A DNA stretch of 64,000 nucleotides from Lepiota brunneoincarnata (taxonomy: Eukaryota; Basidiomycota; Agaricomycetes; Agaricales; Agaricaceae), in contig JAEBUN010000016.1 of NCBI GenBank assembly GCA_023014365.1, positions 372,001 through 436,000 of the forward strand, written 5' to 3'. Of this stretch, positions 1 to 10,250 are shown piece by piece. The notes beneath the pieces are model-generated. The model searched no databases. It was given only the letters and a program-made list of their open reading frames with translations, and was not told where the DNA came from. Made by a program: the position numbers and the translations under genes. Within the stretch, counting starts at the first letter, position 1. Each line of letters opens with the position of its first letter.

Positions 1-245
1 AACCATCATAAGTCAGCCTTCCAGTTCCGCTCTTTTCACCAATTGCAGGGCTTGTGTGGCGACCGCGGAATAATAGCAGCCTCAAATGGGGCCGGATGAA
101 TTCACTTAAGGCTTGAAATGTTTGTAGCAATTGGAATGGAAACCGACTTACACGATTTGCTCGCTTGTTGAACGAATCCGGGGGGGGTTATCCTCACGTT
201 ACCCTTCTCGTCTCACTTCGGAGAGATGTTAAACGTTACGAGTAT

Positions 246-600
246 TTATGCTGTGGCGAGCCAAGACGAGTTGAGAGCAACATACCGACCTGGGCAATTT
301 CTGTGGCAGGGTAGTATATCATTGTACCTGAGGAAAAGGTACCAGGAGCAGGGAATGAACGCACCGACGATCGTAGCCGAACCCACCCATGGTGATTGGA
401 TCAATGTCTGTCTCGCCGAGAAAACGCTCCGGTCTGAATATGTCCGGTTCTGATAAATTGGCCTCGTCGTGGAAGATGCCCCAGACATTAGGAACGAAGA
501 TGCTACCTGCGCGAACATGCCGCATTTCAGGAATCAAATTTCGAGTCGCACAGCCACTATACCAGCTAGAAAGTAGTAATCCTTGTATATACCCACTGCT
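246..600 (-). pseudogene. cytochrome P450 C-terminal relict
   Basis: Only the C-terminal part of a fungal P450 can be read. In the largest exon (up to about 537) there is the conserved stretch FVPNVWGIFHDE, then the PERF-type element FRPERFL, then GFGYDRR. A GT-AG intron of about 60 nt (donor after DRR, acceptor near 306) joins this to NCPGRYVALNSSWLATA and a stop at 246-248. The spliced heme-binding loop is FGYDRRNCPGR, which matches FGxGRRxCPGR except that the second Gly is Asp. A normal P450 continues for roughly 60 or more residues after the Cys loop; here it stops after 14, and no I-helix or ExxR exon is recognisable upstream to 1 kb. I read it as a decayed copy. A truncated gene with an unseen extra 3' exon is possible but less likely. 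Confidence 0.7.
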
Positions 601-619
601 TCCGATCTATGAGGGAGAG

Positions 620-1430
620 GCTGTGAGTCTGATCAGCGGATTCTTCATAAATAAAAGATGCTGAAGGATTGCCTAAAGGTGTAGGGGGGTTTCAACGAAA
701 AACTTCTGAGATAATGGCATCGATGTATGGAAGGGATAGGCGGTTGTCGAAGTCTGGCATGCGGTTACCTAGGGTTAAGCCTCGTCAAGTAGAACACTAG
801 CAAACCCACAGTATCAGACCCAGCTTCAAACTGAACGGTGTCAGATCAACAAATATGTTATGGGTGTAATGATTGGAAAGAGCTGACCCAAGTAGGCGAT
901 TCCAGCACAATTTTTTACAATCTCCTTGCCAACTTCCTCCTTGGCAAGCTTATCGGACACAAAACAGGGCTGAGCACTTCCTTGCGCCTGGACAGATGCC
1001 ATTAGGCGGGTTTTTCTCATGCTTAAACACTCTACTCACCATCTCCCTCTTCGTTTGCTCGAATGGGACATCTCGTATGTCCCCGACAAGCTTAGCAGCG
1101 GCCCGAGCTTTCCCCTTGAAGTGCGCACCGGGAAACCATGCGAAAGATCTCTCGGGTTCAGAATGTCATATGGCAAGTTGATGTCGAACCATACTTGGGA
1201 TATATTTTAAAGCCGGGAGGAGGTCAACCAAGTTCGATCCAACATGTAATAAGGTTTGCAACAAATCCGCTAGCGCCCCTGTCTGCAAGGGCCACGTAGT
1301 AGTCATTTTCAAAATTTGACCTCGTGCTCGTACGTTAGTTTAAGGACGACTGTGCCTGAAAATCTGTTTATGTTCAACGGGGATCAATGAGACTGCGCTT
1401 CATAATAGTGAAGAAGAAACGCTCTGACTG
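620..1430. other. intergenic, nothing recognised
   Basis: No coding exon, RNA gene or repeat could be supported here. Reading frames are short in all six frames and show no family motif. Confidence 0.5.
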
Positions 1431-1435
1431 TCGCA

Positions 1436-1570
1436 CGTGGGCGCGGAACTGGACAAGTTGGTATAAGAGCCCTGTTGTTGCCTTCCGAATAACGGGGAAA
1501 TAGGGAATGTTCCTCTGCTGGAAATACTGGTAGGGGGTTTTGCGGTGACGCCTGTCACCGGCTCATAGAA
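1436..1570 (+). repeat. direct repeat unit A (second unit at about 1812-1947)
   Basis: The stretch around AATAACGGGGAAA, CCTCTGCTGGAAAT and TTTGCGGTGACGCCT occurs here and again about 376 bp downstream. Unit A is interrupted by stops in the frame that is open in unit B, so A looks like the more decayed copy. The origin is unknown; it lies just upstream of the first kinase-like pseudogene. Confidence 0.7.
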
Positions 1571-1811
1571 TTCATAATCATTCCCGGAATTTATCATTTG
1601 ATGGTTAACCTCCAATGTTCCGTATGTGGCATGTGTGCAAAGTCCCAAGCCCATTCCGTGAGCTCACTGGCCATGACCTAGGGCGAGCGGGTAAAAACTA
1701 AGTTACAGATAAGGAGGAGCTATGACCCACCATGCGGGGCCCAACAGTCCACTACCCAATCTAGGATGGGCTAGTGAAGGTGTTTGAAGCTTGAAGTTGG
1801 GAGCAAGCTCG

Positions 1812-1947
1812 TGTATATCAGGGAGACTGGACCGGTTGATTCAGGAGCCCTGTCGTTGCCTTTCGAATAACGGGGAAACGGAGATGAATATTCCTCTGCT
1901 GGAAATGCTGGTGGAGGACTTTGCGGTGACGCCTCTCATCAGCTCGT
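1812..1947 (+). repeat. direct repeat unit B
   Basis: Partner of the unit at 1436-1570. In unit B the frame reads through (for example NIPLLEMLVEDFAVTPL), which suggests the repeat was once coding, but the family is not recognised. Confidence 0.65.
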
Positions 1948-1954
1948 TGGTTGA

Positions 1955-3556
1955 GATACGTCGATTTCACGCAACTCTAACGAAAAACGGTCTGCCGCAA
2001 CTTCGCCTCGGTCACTTGTTTGGCTCTCCCGTGGCCCGAGCCCTACGGTGCTGTGACATGTGCCAACTCAATGAGTTCCCACAGCATGGGCCTCCATCGC
2101 CGCAGATCGTTCACCATCGCTAGCCCTAGGGGTGGCCTCGACTACAGCAGGCTGACCGATTTTGGAGGTCCCAAAGGCAGCAGATTCGACGTCCCTGAAC
2201 TACAACCACACTTGCCATCGGCCCCCTTCTTCATTGAGCTTCCGAAAGGACTTAGGCCTTTGCTCCAAGGTAACGTGCCTCACACATATCGTATGCTGTT
2301 TGACCACGGCTCGATCCTTTGTGCCAGGACCTTAGCTGCCAGATCCAGCTCGAGGACCGCGAAGCTGATAGTCCTTGGCTGCAGCTACACCTTCGTCGGC
2401 CACCTCAAAGTTACAAACCGTAAAGTGAGCTAGTTCATAGCTACTACTGTCCAACCGTGATCAGGTATCATTCGCTCAGGTTACTGTCAAAGTGCTATGC
2501 CTGAGTCGTTATGAAAGAGACCGGAATAAGCGCAGAAAAAAGCCTTGCAGAGGTAACATCATGCATTATGAACGATAGACTTTAACGATTCAAGGGACCT
2601 AACATGCTTGATTAGGGCTTGATTCAAGAAGTATTAGCATCCAAGGACCTGCGAACACCCCAATATCCTTGAGTTTCTTGGTTTTTCGAATGATCTTGGA
2701 AAGGAGATATTCCTCGCGCATTCTTCAGGAGGACTCAAGCCTTGGGACGACACACTCTTGAGCCTCTCGAAATCTGGGTGTGGTGACGCCCAAAAAGTTG
2801 CGATGGGTGGCCCTGGGCAAGCCATCATGCCAGCTCTCATCTATCCGTATTGTGAACAAAGGGATGTGGGCGCCAACAGCTTGAGGAAGTTGAAACTGAG
2901 TCTTAACGAAAGACTGTTCCTGGTGCGTTGAACCATATCTGTGCAATCCACCCTAGTGACCACCCCCTCCTCATTCCAGATTAAGGGGGTAGCTGAGGGC
3001 TTAAGGTACCTTCATCAAATAGGAGTTGTACATGGAAACCTTGAGCCAGTACGCCAGCTCCAAACGCTCTTATCACTCCGCTAAGTCGTCCCCCAGTGCA
3101 ATGTCCTTGTTCACAATGATGGTCGTCCACTTCTGTGTAACATTGGCCTAACCAGAGCTTTGAGTCGCAGTAGGAATGCTGGTAATCCGTATAGTCCCAG
3201 ACGGTATCAATCCCCGGAGCAAAGCGAGGAGGACGACAGAGAAGGGCACCCCGGCATCGGACGTATACTCATTTTCAATGACTTCTTACGAGGTGTGTAT
3301 CACGATGTGTCCCTATCAATTGTGAGTCCTAAAACCCTTTAGATATGGGTTGGCTCGAGACCTTTTGATGATCACGATTTCGATCCCGGATTCTCAGTAG
3401 CGTTGAGAGAAAGACCTAAATATCCAAACCCAGGTTCGAAAGAGACCCGTCTTCTTTGGAGGCTGTTCAACGCATGTTGGGCAGAGCAGCCGGAGGAGCG
3501 AGTGAACATGAACGTCGTAGTGCAAAAACTAGTAACCATGAAAATTGCATCATAGT
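1955..3556 (+). pseudogene. kinase-like gene, copy 1 (frameshifted)
   Basis: Decayed member of a kinase-like family with two more complete copies in this window. It aligns from its promoter to beyond its stop with the inverted copy at 11367-12930. Recognisable pieces are the exon beginning MGLHRRRSF, the VAIK-like strand VTVKVL near 2485, the alpha-C block near 2640-2700 (DLRTPQYP region), VAEGLRYLHQIGVVHGN near 3000, NVLVHNDGRPLL near 3105, YQSPEQSEE near 3210 and the C-terminal RLLWRLFNACWAEQPEERV near 3450-3510. Against copy 2 it has lost about 90 nt that include the start codon, has one extra base in the N-lobe exon (about 2355-2390) and one extra base after the SPEQ motif (about 3225-3245). 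The equivalents of HRD and DFG read HGN and NIG. I infer a dead copy. Confidence 0.75.
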
Positions 3557-3645
3557 GGATTGTACAATTCTGTATCAACGTGCCCTGTCTGAAGCGCTTG
3601 GAATGTAACAACCTGCGTAGAGAGTTTTGGGTGATTAACCAAGTC
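1955..3645 (+). repeat. left arm of large inverted repeat
   Basis: This arm corresponds, in opposite orientation, to about 11270-13075. The similarity covers upstream sequence (for example ACGTCGATTTCA and CTTCGCCTCGGTC), all kinase-like exons and introns, and about 90 bp past the stop (ATAGAGAGTT context). The two arms enclose about 7.6 kb. They are clearly diverged, so this is an old duplication and not an assembly artefact. Confidence 0.75.
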
Positions 3646-3649
3646 CGTC

Positions 3650-4187
3650 AAACACGAGGTAAAAGAACGAGTGGGTTGGAGATTAGGAGGGTAGGAGTAA
3701 AGACAGTGAGTCCGAGGAACCAGAGACCGACAAAACGAGAGAGAGGGAGGGGAAGACTATTCTAGCGAGGCGCACAAGCACCCAGATTTATACTACAAAT
3801 CCAAGACAATTAGCTATGAAAAGTAGAATAAGTCGCAGAGGAAAGTGAATGCATATCTACAGAGACAAAGGAGAAAATTATGTTAAGGAGGAGGGGACAC
3901 TGTGCCACCGGGAGTGACAATACCTCGGGGAGTCAAGATGCATCAGGATTGATGGGACAATGGTGAGGAGGGAGCACACATTGGGCTATACACGGAGGTG
4001 TGTTTGCTCCCTCACAGAGGGTAGTCCACATAGTCAACCTGGGTTACAAGCAGCCTTACAATTCTCACTTTTGTTTTATTATCACCACTCTATCTATAGG
4101 AACTGGGTAGAAGCCCCAACAACGGACACTGTCGGCTTGCATACCTAAAATCCCCAACACCTCACCAATCACCCTTTCACCGCCAAA
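3650..4187. other. intergenic, purine-rich on the + strand
   Basis: About 540 bp with a strand-biased purine-rich section at 3655-3760 (GAGGGTAGGAG type sequence). No gene or RNA is recognised. It lies between the 3' end of kinase-like copy 1 and the 3' end of the LDB17 gene. Confidence 0.4.
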
Positions 4188-5758
4188 CTAGAGCGTTCTG
4201 TATCTATTCACACACCAATCACCAGATAAACACCGTTCTACCAGGCGCTTTGTCGTAGGGTTTTTACCTTGAATCCTCATCAATGATTCGAGTGTGTAGA
4301 GGATCTGGGGTCGTTTATACGGGTAATCAAGGAGCTGTGTCTTGGTAAGGAGGGGGTGAAGGACGCGAAGATAACTCCATTGCAGCTGTTCAATCTATTA
4401 GTTTGAGCCAAAGAGATAGAACTGAGAGGGTCATACTGATTCTCTATTTTCATCGAGATCTGCGAGCTCGCGCAAGAAAACATCGACTAGGATGCAAAGA
4501 TCACCGGTGTAAAAGTACTCCGACATCTCCTTGGTCGTGAAAAGCAGGTACAAAAGCTTGGTGATAAGCAGCTGCATGCACAAGTCGTCAGGAGTGTGTT
4601 CTTGAAGAAGCTCAGATATGGTTTGGATGCCTGAGGGAAAAGTAAACTTACTTGCGTGGCTAAGCATAAAAACCATATTTTCCCCAAACGTTTTGCTGTA
4701 CTTGAATCGGCGCATCAACACCTTGAGTACACGATTTGGCGGGTGCGACATAGGTAGTTCCGACGAGAAAGGCGCGATCATAAATTGCTCGTTTAGAGAG
4801 ACCTATGTAATAGTCAATCCTTATCCAGCTTCGAGAAGGAGGGAACTTTACTATGAGTTTGATGACGGAGTAATTGAATGTATCATCTCCCACATCCCTA
4901 GTTTGCTCCATGAGGTCAAAGAGCTGGTCCATGAAGTCGTCGCCAAAAAGTCCTGCAGGTGTTAAGTTAGCCACGAGCATCAACCCCAGCAGCGACACCT
5001 ACGGATATCCTGAGGGGAGAACTTCCGCATCCTGCAGATCTCATACAATAGCTTTACGCTCATGGTCCGTAATTTGGCTTCGATGGGAACGGGAATTGAC
5101 AGAATCTCGTTTGGGCCTCCCACCGTCCCAGTGTAAATGTCTTCAACCTCAGAGTCAATGTCAACGAAAACGTGGTTTATGAGTGGCGGAAGGAAGGGCT
5201 GCCAGCGTTTCTCGGACCTCATGAAATCGGGCTTCCGTTTCCCATACCAGAAAAGTATATTGTAAAAGATGAAAAGGGAATGTGGATCCGTAGTCTGCGA
5301 GCGGAAATAACATGGTGAGGGGGCGTAAGGGGTGATGTGGAGACGGAGCGAATGACGCAAAAAAAGATGAGATGCTCACCGACTGAGCGTCGCACACGAT
5401 AATATCACACATCCTTTCCGAGTGAAAGACAAAGAGCTCTGAATTAAGTAGCATCTCGAACGCATGCTCCAATTGCAAGGGACTTTGTAGGTAGCGTTCT
5501 GTGAGATACATCAGCACTTTCCAGCCTGCCGCACCCGCAGGAATACACATGCCGTGGTACGCTGAGCACAACGCCAAAGATCTTCCCAATGCAGCATCGA
5601 ATAAAGTAAGGATTTTTCTGCCAGGTAACCTGAGAATATCCTCGAGTTCTGGAGTAAATCAGAAAGATCGCCCTCGATGTGATCCAAGGGCCAAGCATAC
5701 CAGACCAGAATTGCTGAGCCGTTTCAATAAGATAGCCATTGCCTAGGTCATTGTTCAT
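4188..5758 (-). CDS. LDB17: SPIN90/Ldb17 family actin-patch protein
   Basis: At least six exons on the minus strand. It starts at MNNDLGNGY (5758); joining TGGTCTG to AACTCGAGG across an intron near 5640-5700 gives QQFWSELEDILRLPGRK. Later exons read TTDPHSLFIFYNILFWYG, PVPIEAKLRTMSVKLLYEI, then IKLI spliced to VSLNEQFMIAPF, then LLQEHTPDDLCMQLLITKLL, and finally IEQLQWSYLRVLHPLL, PYKRPQILYTLESL, NPTTKRLVERCLSGDWCV and stop 4188-4190. The LNEQFM block and the YKRPQI to TKRLVERC tail are hallmarks of the leucine-rich domain of SPIN90/Ldb17 (Pfam SPIN90_LRD). In yeast, Ldb17 acts at cortical actin patches during endocytosis; in animals and fission yeast the family activates Arp2/3 without a mother filament. 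I see no frame break. A short exon around 4900-4990 (FGDDFMDQLFDLMEQTRDVG) links the two halves. Confidence 0.85.
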
Positions 5759-5905
5759 AGTGGCTGCGGGAACCAGGCTTACTCCGGTTGGTGTTGTGAC
5801 CCAATGCCCATGAAAGATCGTGAAGGAGTGCCCCCAAACTCTGGCGCTGCAAGGAGGGAATAGAAACCCTAACCTTAGTTTATCCTTGCAGCCAAACAGC
5901 GGTGG

Positions 5906-5923
5906 TCACGTGCTTATCACGTG
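5906..5923. promoter_or_regulatory. paired E-box, TCACGTG repeated at 11 bp
   Basis: TCACGTG occurs at 5906-5912 and again at 5917-5923, so the two palindromic CACGTG cores lie one helical turn apart on the same DNA face. The pair sits about 150 bp upstream of the LDB17 start. CACGTG is the binding core of bHLH factors; which one acts here is unknown. Confidence 0.45.
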
Positions 5924-6324
5924 GTCATGGGGAGAAAGGAAGAAGATGAAAGATGTCAACGAAAGTTCTACAGGGGTATTCTAACTAAACGCACCCTGTT
6001 CCTCATTCCCGTTCTCATCAGGCTGATCATCCCTATCGTCATCCGCGCCACACTGATTCCCGGTCTGATCCTGAGAGCCAAGATTGTTCTGCTAGTTGTG
6101 TTTCTGGGACACTAATAGGCACTCATGCCAGGACCCATCGTCGGCCTTTGGAGCCTCTTGAGGTTAAAAGGAGCTCCTCCGAGCACCTGTGGCCTGACCA
6201 CTGAGGCCGACCCGCTTTGCCAGCTTGGTTATACCACCACACAAGTGTCCTCCGCTGCTTGAAAAGCAGCCTGGTAGATTTTGACGAGGTCACGACAGAT
6301 AGACAGCGACCATAATGGTATATT

Positions 6325-6475
6325 GAAAGCTGGGGAAGAAAGACCCGAATATTTCAACCCAGGCTCAAGAAAGACGTGTTCGAAGCGGAAGAGCAAGTGG
6401 CCATGAAAATCGTAGCGCAGAAGCTAGGCAACCCCCGAAAATCCCGCTACAGTGAATTTTACAATACTGCATCCA
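6325..6475 (+). pseudogene. kinase-like C-terminal fragment (fourth copy)
   Basis: A short piece resembling the last exon of the kinase-like family: GAAAGACCCGAATATTTCAA followed, after a deletion, by GAGCAAGTGGCCATGAAAATC and a sequence like QKLGN. Compare GERPEYP and PEERVNMNVVMQKLAT in the copy at 11367-12930. The intervening RLLWRL..CW part is missing. It lies between the LDB17 and NACHT genes and is a relict. Confidence 0.55.
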
Positions 6476-6795
6476 TGTACCTCACCCAAAGAACTCGGAA
6501 TATATACACTTACGCAGAGCTATGGGTAGTGTCCTCCAGGAAAGGTGGTTTAAAGTATTTCATCGACCAGAGGAAAGCCAAATCCTAGTCAAAAAAGACA
6601 AGTTACCGTCAACATAAGTTCCCGCAGCGATAACTACAGTAAACGTCGGACTGTGTACAAGTACAGGGAGCAGCATGGAAGTCCAAATCAGGACAGGAGC
6701 ACAATCACGGCGGCTGAATGTGAAACTCGTTTCAGACGCAATTTTTCAGTGAATGAAAACGGAGAACGCCAACTTGCAGGATGTCTTGTAAAGGA

Positions 6796-8985
6796 TTAGG
6801 GGTTTCCAGTGCTGTTTATGAGTGTGGCATTGCTACTGTTGGAAGTAGTACTGCCGTTGACCTTGGGCGGGGGAGTATCAAGATAGCGTTTTGGATCAAG
6901 TAAGAGAACCAAGGCTGCCCTTTCACTATATCCAATCCAGAATGCCAATAGTGTTTCCAGTACAGGCAACTCACTCCCGTCGCTATGAAGCGACAAGAAA
7001 AAATACGGACGGTGCCGTTCCGTCAAGTCCTGGGGAAACCCGTTTGAGGTGGGCAGCGACAGTTCTTTATACCGCTCCCGTAACTGTCTGTCCGTCTCGG
7101 ATGTTGGCGCGAATCTGAGAAGAGGATCATCGCCCTGCTGTATTATCAAAGATTCCGCATCAGTTTCAAAGAATCAGCCAGTATATCAAGCGACCCACCG
7201 CAACCACTAGCCAGGAAAGGAAGCGAGAAAATGCCTTCTCCTCTGCAACGCTGATTTGGGGGGGAAGATGGCGAAAATCAAGTCCTTTTAGCCCGCGAAG
7301 TACACGCATCTTCTTGCTAGCGCCAACCTCGCGCCAAATATCCCAGCAGTGTTCTTCAACAAACTCCTGAACCCGAGTCAGGCTCGTGGTTATTGACGCA
7401 GAGGGAACGGGCCATATGAGCCCCTCGGGATCGACCCCGTCCCTGCGACACGCAGGACCTTGGAAACTGAGGACTCTGGCTGACGAAGAGGATGGAGGAA
7501 AACTTACTTTCGTTGGCACAGTTGACCCGAAGAAAATAGTTATGCAGATCAAGGGCTTGCAAGGCAAGCTGATATGACTTGGGGTTCAAGGCGAACGAAC
7601 TGGATCGCGACTCATCCATAAGGAAGTCCATAAAAGATTTATGGTGGGGATCGATGGAATGTTGATGGGCAAATTTTCGGCTGGGAACTTTGAGGACAGA
7701 ATGCAAGTCCTCAAGTGCACGAGTAAAGCCACCAGACCCGATGCAGAGAAATATTGCAATATCGAGGGCAGTGGTGGTCAGCCGCAGCTCCCCTGATCTG
7801 TTGGCAAGAAAATGAGGGAATGTAAGAATGTCCTTTGTCATAGGAAGGACAGAGGGATGAATGTTTGACATGATCCTGCCGTAGAAGTTGTCGAGGTGAA
7901 GCAATGGGTGATCACGGCGGCCGTCTGCACTTCCTGTAACGGCATCCAGACATTCCTGAAGCAGGGATTCCAAGGACACTGTCTTGCTGCGTTTGCGACG
8001 GTCCTCAATGAATCGGAGAATAGTTTCCGCAAGAATAGGGAGCCCCTCAATCTTCTCCAACAGCTCTTTTCTGAGTTTGCCTGTGGCCGGGGGTTGATTG
8101 ACATTTGGTGTCCATGGCAGGCGCTTTTCGAACATGGCGTGTACAACCTGAGGATCGCATTTAAGCTCCTCATGCTTGACAACCGGCTCCGATGTTACAC
8201 GAGGTGTGATTATCTTTGCTATGGCCGGCTCGGGCCGACTGCACAGGAGCCAACGAATTTTGGCGTTCCTCCATACTGTGCCGTGCTCCAGGATGAATTT
8301 GATAAGTTGACCTCGGGCAGCTTGAGCGTCATTACCCTTTTCACCGCACTCGTCCAAACCATCAATGATAATGACTAATGGCCGCCGCGCGGATTCGGAC
8401 TGGCATCCAACGAGATCCCTGAGGGGGCGGACAATGAGTTCCAAAAACTGGTGTCGCAGGTTACCCGGATCATCGAGCATCATGCGCTCCTCCGCGAGGG
8501 CTGCAATGACTTCAGACCTATAAACCGCGTCGCGAGTTGCCAACTGATAGGCAATAGTGGCTATGACCCCGATGTGATTATTGCGCTTGGGCTCGGTGAG
8601 CGTAGAAAAGTAGAAGACGGCCCCGAGACATCCAGCGTCCTCACAGTCCTTTGCAAATGTACTCGCAACTGCGGTTTTACCGACGCCAGCTGGGCCCTCA
8701 ATCCAATTGACGACCAGTCTGTCCGAGTCATCGGCGGCTGCGTTACGCCAGTCCCTCAGTCTTTGTCTTAGCGCACGGCGTGTCCCTTCTTCGCATTTCT
8801 GGTGATCAGGAGCGAGGTGGGCATCACGGACCCGCTTACTCCTCGGGATGGCAGTGTCTGACGGACTAGCTGAGCAAAGCAAGTGACAACAGCTCACCAC
8901 AAAACACACCTAAGGCGCTCTTAGGCAAAGGCTTTTTAATGCCGAGGAGAGCCTGAGCTTGCGGATAGCGTGACAAAGGAATCAT
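6796..8985 (-). CDS. NACHT-domain STAND NTPase (fungal NLR-like)
   Basis: The central exon (about 8890 to 7570) carries a complete NACHT core: EGPAGVGKTAVAS (Walker A, about 8672-8710), LVIIIDGLDECG (Walker B with DGLDE, about 8350-8385), WLLCSRPEP (sensor-1-like) and LEGL-type helices further on. The family couples nucleotide switching to oligomerisation and includes fungal incompatibility and immune-type receptors. I place the start at 8985 (MIPLSRYPQAQALLGIKK), joined by a 41-nt intron so the frame continues SALASPSDTAIP; without it the central exon has no ATG. Downstream, FVEEHCWDIWREVGASKK and then QGDDPLLRFAPTSETD (intron about 7141-7212) continue to a stop at 6796. No WD40, ankyrin or TPR repeats are visible, and the N-terminal region is only about 60 residues, shorter than a usual effector domain. 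The junction near 7480-7560 is unresolved: the apparent intron is only 28 nt, or alternatively about 170 nt. The gene faces away from the membrane protein at 9204. Confidence 0.8.
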
Positions 8986-9203
8986 TTTGCAGTTCGGAGG
9001 GTGAACAAAGATGTGGGATCGATAAACGACACCTATTAAAAGAGCATAGCTTCTCGCAATTTGCCGTCCTTGACCCTTGTCTTAAGCGCGACCGCATGCT
9101 GTATCTCTCTCACAAGTCCCCGAGCAAGCAAGAGTCGCTGCGTAAGATCACATCCCCAAACCTATGACCGCTCTCGCCTTACTCACTTCGCTCTAGATAA
9201 TCC
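8986..9203. promoter_or_regulatory. shared divergent promoter region
   Basis: The proposed NACHT start and the membrane-protein start at 9204 point away from each other across 218 bp, so the two genes must share upstream DNA. No clear TATA box or repeated motif is visible. Co-regulation is an inference from spacing alone. Confidence 0.4.
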
Positions 9204-10250
9204 ATGATGTCAGATGTTATTCCGCTTGTCCCGAATACCATAGAGGCCAACCCTGACATCGCAGGCATCGGCGTCCGCATTGCTGTATACATCCAAAACT
9301 TCATGGTCCTTGCCACAGCCCTTTCCACACTCACAGACGGTACAATTACCACGATCGAAAAGCGAACTGTTGCGGCACAGACATCAGCAATTCTTCTGTC
9401 TGCCTGTGCACTTTTGTTGTCAGCATTTGTCCAAGCCAGCACGTTTGGAATAAGCACGTATCACGCGATTGTCATCCTCAACCTTGCCTGGATGAATAGT
9501 ACAAACACTCTGGCCTACGTTCCTCTGCAATTTGTGCGTTCGATGCGCGAGCAAGAAGAGGACGAGCAGGAGGAGGACAAGCCGTGGTGGCATAGCATTG
9601 TATCACCACCATTTATCTTCGGTTCACTTCACCTTACCATTCTCTCGGCATTTGGCCTGTGGTTTTGGACTAGACCTGGCATATTCGGCGCTGAAGGGCA
9701 GCAATTACCAATTCCACTTCACATCCTTAACCACAATGTTGTGGCAACTAGTCCAGCACTTCGAAAAGCATCCCTGGCAATCTACGGCATGTTCACAGTC
9801 CCTGTATTCAATGTACTTTTTGTCGATATCATCGTCCTTGTACCAGCTCTCATGGTATATTGGATTTTACTCTTCGTCTTTGAATGTGCTTTGCGCAAAG
9901 AGGGTTTCAAGCGTGCAACTGCATTTGGCGCCGCGTATCTGGTCGTCTTAATTGGCATAAACGTGGCTATTGTAGCCGATACCGAACGTATGATTGACCA
10001 GACAAGGCAGTACGTGAAACCTGGAGAGTCGCAATGGACGTATGGTCAAACACTTGCTATTTTCCTCCTGCTATTACCAGTGGTGGAGTTTTTGCGCGTT
10101 CTGAAAGAGGTGACACACGCAAAGGAAAACCGGGTCCGAGAGCAGGAATTGGACAGTTTTGGTGGCCTTCCTCGACTTTTGTTCCCTATTATCAAGTTCT
10201 TTCGAAATCGCCTCTCCAGAGCTTCTCTATCCCCCTTGCCACAGCGGTAG
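9204..10250 (+). CDS. uncharacterised multi-pass membrane protein
   Basis: A single open frame of 348 codons from ATG 9204. The start region IPLVPNTIEANPDIAGIGVRI is followed by hydrophobic segments at about residues 25-45, 60-80, 88-108, 130-150, 185-230, 238-258 and 278-295. A short acidic loop (EEDEQEEDK) lies near residue 117. The opening NPDIAGIGVR and the YHAIVILNLAWMNSTN segment resemble a large group of basidiomycete membrane proteins of unknown function; I cannot assign a role. The C-terminus is basic (RNRLSRASL) and probably cytosolic. It lies head to head with the NACHT gene and has no obvious introns, unlike most of its neighbours. ATG 9207 follows immediately and is an equal start candidate. 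Confidence 0.75.
   Translation: MMSDVIPLVPNTIEANPDIAGIGVRIAVYIQNFMVLATALSTLTDGTITTIEKRTVAAQTSAILLSACALLLSAFVQASTFGISTYHAIVILNLAWMNSTNTLAYVPLQFVRSMREQEEDEQEEDKPWWHSIVSPPFIFGSLHLTILSAFGLWFWTRPGIFGAEGQQLPIPLHILNHNVVATSPALRKASLAIYGMFTVPVFNVLFVDIIVLVPALMVYWILLFVFECALRKEGFKRATAFGAAYLVVLIGINVAIVADTERMIDQTRQYVKPGESQWTYGQTLAIFLLLLPVVEFLRVLKEVTHAKENRVREQELDSFGGLPRLLFPIIKFFRNRLSRASLSPLPQR

Noticed and set aside
5866..5876. CCCTAACC-like bases resembling a telomere repeat
   Set aside because: Only one unit is present, in the middle of gene-containing DNA; no tandem array.
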